From positions 1 through 55,670 of the forward strand of contig NZ_CAKJTJ010000026.1 in NCBI RefSeq assembly GCF_917563925.1: 55,670 bases of DNA. The letters run 5' to 3'. This document shows, piece by piece, positions 52,347 through 55,670 of this stretch. Numbering within the stretch: position 1 is the first letter of the stretch; every line of letters begins with the position of its first letter. Origin of the DNA: Sutcliffiella rhizosphaerae. Its GTDB lineage: Bacteria > Bacillota > Bacilli > Bacillales > Bacillaceae_I. Made by a program: the position numbers and the translations under genes. The notes beneath the pieces were generated by a model. The model did not search any database. It saw nothing but the letters and a program-made list of their open reading frames with translations, and had not been told where the DNA came from.

Positions 52347-53354
52347 TTGTCTAAGAGATTACTAGTTTCCGCTATTGTTGGACTTCTTCTACTTTCAGGC
52401 TGTTCCATGCCTGTTCAAACTGGTTCTATAAATGAATTCGGAGAGTGGGAGCCTGACCGTTCCATAGAGATTATCGCACCATCTGCAGCTGGTGGAGGTT
52501 GGGACACAACAGCAAGGATGTTAGCTCGTACCATTGATGAAGAAAACTTGGCTAATCGGGGATTTGGAGTAGTGAACAAGCCTGGTGGAGGCGGCGCTGT
52601 AGGCTGGGCTTATATTCATAAACGTAATGACCCACATAACCTTTTCATTAGTTCCCCACCAATCCATTTTGTGGCATTAAACGGACAGTCGCCATATGGC
52701 TATGACGACTTCACGCCAATCGCCAATCTAATTGCCGATTACGGTGCATTTGCCGTCAGAGCGGATGCTCGCTGGGATACATTGGACGAACTGTTTGAGG
52801 AAATGAGAGAAACTCCAGAAAGCGTTACGGTAGTAGGACATTCCTCTCCAGGAAGCATGGATCATATGCAATTCATCATGTTTGCAGATGCAGCTGGTGT
52901 CGATATAACTAAAATCCGCTATATCTCTGACCAAGAGGGTGGCGCCATGACAGCCGTATTAAACGGTAGTATTGACATAGTCTCCACGGGTGTATCAGAT
53001 GCTGCAGAACAAGCACGTGCCGGAAAAATGAAAGTATTGGGCATTACGTCTCCTGAGCGTTTAACCGGTGATGAGTACCTAGAAACATTACCAACTGGAC
53101 GTGAACAAGGAATCGATGCGGAATTTATCGTTTGGCGTGGCATATTTGGTCCACCAGATATGTCGGATGAACAACTGGCTTACTATGAAAATATTTTCAA
53201 AAATACATCAGAATCAGAGTCTTTTGAGAGAATCAGAAACATGTATGGTTGGGATGAAAGATTTATGGACAGCCAAGAATTCAAAGCTTTCTTGGATGAA
53301 CAATCAGATGAACTAGAAGCCCTTTTAAACGAATTAGGGTTTATTAGAAACTAA
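52347..53354 (+). CDS. tctC: Tripartite tricarboxylate transporter receptor (TctC family)
   Basis: This is a substrate-binding lipoprotein of about 335 residues in the TctC/Bug family. The signal peptide ends in LLSGC with Cys 19. Family patterns are IIAPSAAGGGWDTTARMLA at the ligand pocket, VVNKPGGGGAVGWAY, and the GVSDAAEQARAGKMKVLGI segment. I chose the TTG at 52347, eight bases after AAAGGAGG; an ATG at 52317 would include that site in the coding region. Bug receptors bind citrate, other tri- or dicarboxylates, or small aromatic acids. Confidence 0.92.
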   Translation: MSKRLLVSAIVGLLLLSGCSMPVQTGSINEFGEWEPDRSIEIIAPSAAGGGWDTTARMLARTIDEENLANRGFGVVNKPGGGGAVGWAYIHKRNDPHNLFISSPPIHFVALNGQSPYGYDDFTPIANLIADYGAFAVRADARWDTLDELFEEMRETPESVTVVGHSSPGSMDHMQFIMFADAAGVDITKIRYISDQEGGAMTAVLNGSIDIVSTGVSDAAEQARAGKMKVLGITSPERLTGDEYLETLPTGREQGIDAEFIVWRGIFGPPDMSDEQLAYYENIFKNTSESESFERIRNMYGWDERFMDSQEFKAFLDEQSDELEALLNELGFIRN

Positions 53355-53366
53355 GGGGGTGTTGTG

Positions 53367-53825
53367 ATGGGATTAACAGTTAACAGAGGGCTAGCTCTCG
53401 TATTAATAACCTTATCGGTCGTCTATCTAATTATGGCATTTAATCTACCGGAATATGCCTTTGTCCCAGTAGATTCAGATTTAATACCGAAGCTTTTAGG
53501 ATTCAGTTTATTAATTCTTTCCATCTGTTTTTTCTTTAGCAAAGATGTGGATACAGAAGAACAAAAAAAGAAACGTGTGATTAAGAAACAAGAGGCAGGC
53601 ATGCTTCTTGGCGTAATGGCGTTAATTCTAGTTTATATTACTGTCTTAGAAGTAGTTGGATTTGTCATCATGACAGCAGCCTTTATTATTGTTTGTACGA
53701 GATTTCTAGGATATAAAAACTGGGTTGCCATTATACTGACTGCACTTATTTTCTCCGTAGGTGCTTACACACTGTTCAACTACGGATTGGCAATTCGACT
53801 GCCAGCAGGAATTCTACCATTTTAA
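53367..53825 (+). CDS. tctB: Tripartite tricarboxylate transporter small subunit (TctB family)
   Basis: This is the small membrane subunit, about 152 residues, with four helices (about 8-26, 43-57, 75-100 and 110-140) and the family ending GLAIRLPAGILPF. I prefer the ATG at 53367 with GGGGG upstream; GTG at 53364 is one codon earlier. It lies between the receptor and the large permease, as is standard for the tct operon. Confidence 0.9.
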   Translation: MGLTVNRGLALVLITLSVVYLIMAFNLPEYAFVPVDSDLIPKLLGFSLLILSICFFFSKDVDTEEQKKKRVIKKQEAGMLLGVMALILVYITVLEVVGFVIMTAAFIIVCTRFLGYKNWVAIILTALIFSVGAYTLFNYGLAIRLPAGILPF

Positions 53826-53845
53826 AAGAAAGGATGTGAGACTAC

Positions 53846-55348
53846 ATGTTAGAAGGTATTGCACAAGGCTTTCAAGTAGCGTTTAGTTGGGAAGCTATTT
53901 TATTCGTTTTTATAGGTGTATTTTTAGGAACCATAATTGGGATGATTCCGGGGCTTGGACCGATTAGCGCCATTGCCATCATGATTCCAGTCACATACGG
54001 AATGGATCCAACCATCGCACTTGTTATGATGGCAGGGGTCTACTATGGTTCCATGTATGGAGGTTCCACCTCTTCCATTCTACTTAACGCTCCAGGTGTA
54101 GCAGGGACGGTGGCTGCTGCATTTGATGGCTATCCGATGGCCCAGCAAGGAAAAGCAGGAAAAGCATTAGCCATTTCGGCCATTTGTTCGTTCGTTGGTG
54201 GAACAGTCAGTGTTATTTTACTAATGATGTTCGCACCAGTGCTCGCAAGTGTTGCCATTATTTTCGGACCACCAGAATACTTTGCGCTGATGCTTCTTGG
54301 ACTAACAGCAATCGCAAGCTTATCAGAAGGCTCAACGATAAAAGCCCTCATTTCAGCAGTCCTAGGCTTCATAATTGTAACCATTGGAATTGATTCCCAA
54401 ACAGGTACAAGCCGTTTCACATTCGGCAGCGTCAATTTATTAGATGGAATTGACTTCTTAATCATTGCCCTTGGAGTTTTCGCAATCGCAGAAGTCTGCT
54501 TCCTCATCTTAAATAGAAAACAAAAGCTCTCTGGCTTAAACAATATTGGTAGCTTGAAATTGACCAAAGAAGACTTTAAGGAAATGAAAGGTCCGATGAC
54601 AAGACAATCCTTCCTTGGATTCTTACTAGGAGTGTTACCAGGAGCCGGAGCAACCATATCTTCCTTCGTCGCCTACATTACAGAAAAGAAAATGGCAAAA
54701 AAACCTGAAGAGTTTGGAAAAGGTTCTATTAAAGGCTTGGCTGGTCCAGAAACCGCCAACAATGCCGCCACAAGCGGAGCCTTTGTCCCATTACTGAGTC
54801 TCGGAATTCCTGGATCAGGTACAACAGCTGTCATGCTTGGAGCCTTTCTTGTACTCGGCGTCCAACCAGGACCATTGCTAATGTCAGAAAACCCAACCGT
54901 TTTCTGGGGAATTATCGCAAGTATGTACATCGGAAATGTCTTTTTACTAATTTTGAACCTGCCATTAATTCCTTATTTCGTTAAGATTTTGAAAGTTCCA
55001 CGTCCTTTATTAATATCCTTGGTCATTATCTCAAGTTTAGTGGGGGTATACGCAGTAAGCTTCAGTACCTTCGACCTCTACCTTCTTGTTGTATTTGGAA
55101 TCTTAGGCTATTTTATGCGAATCTTTTCATTCCCAGCAGCTCCATTTATCCTTGCTTTCATTCTCGGAGGCATGATGGAGAATGCCCTCCGCCAGTCCTT
55201 AACGATTTCGGGCGGGTCATGGAATATATTCTTAACAAGCCCACTGGCGATGTCCCTTTTCGTACTCACGACTCTAGCGGTAGTTGTACCGGTATGGAGA
55301 GATCGTGTGCGTCGCCAGAAGAATCAACAGACACCGATAGATATGTAA
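53846..55348 (+). CDS. tctA: Tripartite tricarboxylate transporter large permease (TctA family)
   Basis: This 500-residue permease with about 11-12 helices carries TctA-family motifs: GMIPGLGPISAIAIMIPVTYGMDP, GVYYGSMYGGSTSSILLNAPG (the duplicated glycine-rich motif), GVLPGAGATISSFVAY and PLLSLGIPGSGTTAVMLGAF in the second half. AGAAAGGATG precedes the ATG. It ends the tctCBA operon before a terminator. Confidence 0.94.
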   Translation: MLEGIAQGFQVAFSWEAILFVFIGVFLGTIIGMIPGLGPISAIAIMIPVTYGMDPTIALVMMAGVYYGSMYGGSTSSILLNAPGVAGTVAAAFDGYPMAQQGKAGKALAISAICSFVGGTVSVILLMMFAPVLASVAIIFGPPEYFALMLLGLTAIASLSEGSTIKALISAVLGFIIVTIGIDSQTGTSRFTFGSVNLLDGIDFLIIALGVFAIAEVCFLILNRKQKLSGLNNIGSLKLTKEDFKEMKGPMTRQSFLGFLLGVLPGAGATISSFVAYITEKKMAKKPEEFGKGSIKGLAGPETANNAATSGAFVPLLSLGIPGSGTTAVMLGAFLVLGVQPGPLLMSENPTVFWGIIASMYIGNVFLLILNLPLIPYFVKILKVPRPLLISLVIISSLVGVYAVSFSTFDLYLLVVFGILGYFMRIFSFPAAPFILAFILGGMMENALRQSLTISGGSWNIFLTSPLAMSLFVLTTLAVVVPVWRDRVRRQKNQQTPIDM

Positions 55349-55356
55349 TGAGTAGG

Positions 55357-55391
55357 AACCCCTCATTTGGTTTTTGGGATGGGGGGTTTTT
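55357..55391 (+). terminator. Terminator after tctA
   Basis: AACCCCTCAT (55357-55366) pairs with ATGGGGGGTT (55379-55388) and T follows to 55391. Confidence 0.85.
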
Positions 55392-55399
55392 GAAATGAA

Positions 55400-55670
55400 G
55401 TGCCTAGAAAACAGCAAAGTGGAAAAATCGGGCACATAAAAGAGGAATAAGTGCCCGGAAAACAGCAAAGTGGAAAAATCAGGCACTTAAAAGAGGAATA
55501 AGTGCCTGGAAAACAGCAAAATGGAAAAACCGGGCACATAAAAGAGGAATAAGTGCCCGGAAAACAGCAAAATGGAAAAACCGGGCACATAAAAGAGGAA
55601 TAAGTGCCCGGAAAACAGCAAAATGGAAAAACCGGGCACATAAAAGAGGAATAAGTGCCCGGAAAACAGC
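55400..55670. repeat. Tandem array of a 51-bp hairpin unit, cut by the right edge
   Basis: Units start at 55400, 55451, 55502, 55553, 55604 and 55655 with an exact 51-bp period and only a few differences. Each junction pairs CCGGGCAC with GTGCCCGG across the 15-base spacer ATAAAAGAGGAATAA. At the second junction both arms change together (CAGGCAC with GTGCCTG), so pairing is kept. Because 51 is a multiple of three, every frame can stay open; the minus strand gives a Cys-rich 17-residue repeat that has no ribosome site and is probably not translated. The array continues outside the window. Confidence 0.9.

Noticed and set aside
55363-55641. Minus-strand frame with a 17-residue Cys- and Phe-rich repeat
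   Set aside because: It follows from a 51-bp tandem DNA repeat in which all frames stay open. There is no ribosome site, and the arms are explained better as hairpins.
55400-55670. CRISPR array
   Set aside because: Spacers are the same in every unit, no cas genes are nearby, and the unit is a simple tandem repeat.

Overview
The window is 55.7 kb of low-GC DNA that reads as the chromosome of a Bacillaceae-type Firmicute. The evidence is strong AGGAGG-type ribosome binding sites, frequent TTG and GTG starts, lipoproteins with short lipoboxes, CcpA-type cre sites, a Zur-like operator, a divergent hxlR-hxlAB locus, and GC-rich dispersed repeats of a kind I associate with Bacillus-like genomes. 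I see no rRNA, tRNA, insertion sequence, prophage or CRISPR array. Most of the window is accessory metabolism and transport.

Layout. 1-4.6 kb: a dispersed repeat, then an MMPL exporter with its two-component pair. 4.6-10.3 kb: an acid-sugar catabolic locus (DUF1537 kinase, beta-hydroxyacid dehydrogenase, GntP permease, RpiR regulator, and a divergent class II aldolase) with two palindromic operators between the divergent genes. 10.4-12.3 kb: formaldehyde assimilation/detoxification (hxlR, hxlA, hxlB). 12.3-14.0 kb: a small accessory patch with a bacterial PH-domain protein, a TIR/deoxyribosyltransferase-like protein, and the decayed 3' end of a paralogue of the latter. 14.2-23.4 kb: a TRAP transporter, a MocR-type regulator and an acetoin-dehydrogenase-type 2-oxo-acid dehydrogenase complex. 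A shared 28-bp motif at both promoters ties the TRAP and aco operons together. 23.4-28.1 kb: two SDR oxidoreductases, a BASS-family transporter, and an MFS permease divergent from a YeiL-like Crp/Fnr regulator. 28.4-34.9 kb: an ABC importer plus MFS exporter resembling the opine-metallophore Cnt system, behind a promoter with Zur-like boxes. 35.1-42.8 kb: an ECF sigma factor with a membrane partner, then assorted single genes (P-loop kinase, HAD, Nudix, GNAT, polysaccharide deacetylase, CNNM-type membrane protein, serine beta-lactamase-like hydrolase). 42.9-45.2 kb: a methionine-type ABC importer with a short MetN. 45.3-49.8 kb: a LytST-type pair with a CstA/BtsT-family transporter. 49.9-55.3 kb: a CitA/DcuS-type pair with a tripartite tricarboxylate transporter. 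55.4 kb to the right edge: a 51-bp tandem hairpin array that continues past the window.

The theme is carboxylate and small-carbon scavenging. GntP, TRAP, BASS, CstA and TTT importers each sit beside a dedicated regulator, and several (TRAP, aco, cstA, tct) also carry a cre-like site, so they are probably off when glucose is present. The items most worth following up are the MocR motif shared by the TRAP and aco promoters, the three-enzyme acid-sugar set that I recall being fused in one plant protein, the Zur-controlled metallophore-type transporter without local synthesis genes, the TIR-like orphan with a decayed paralogue, and the hairpin array, whose arms vary in a compensatory way.
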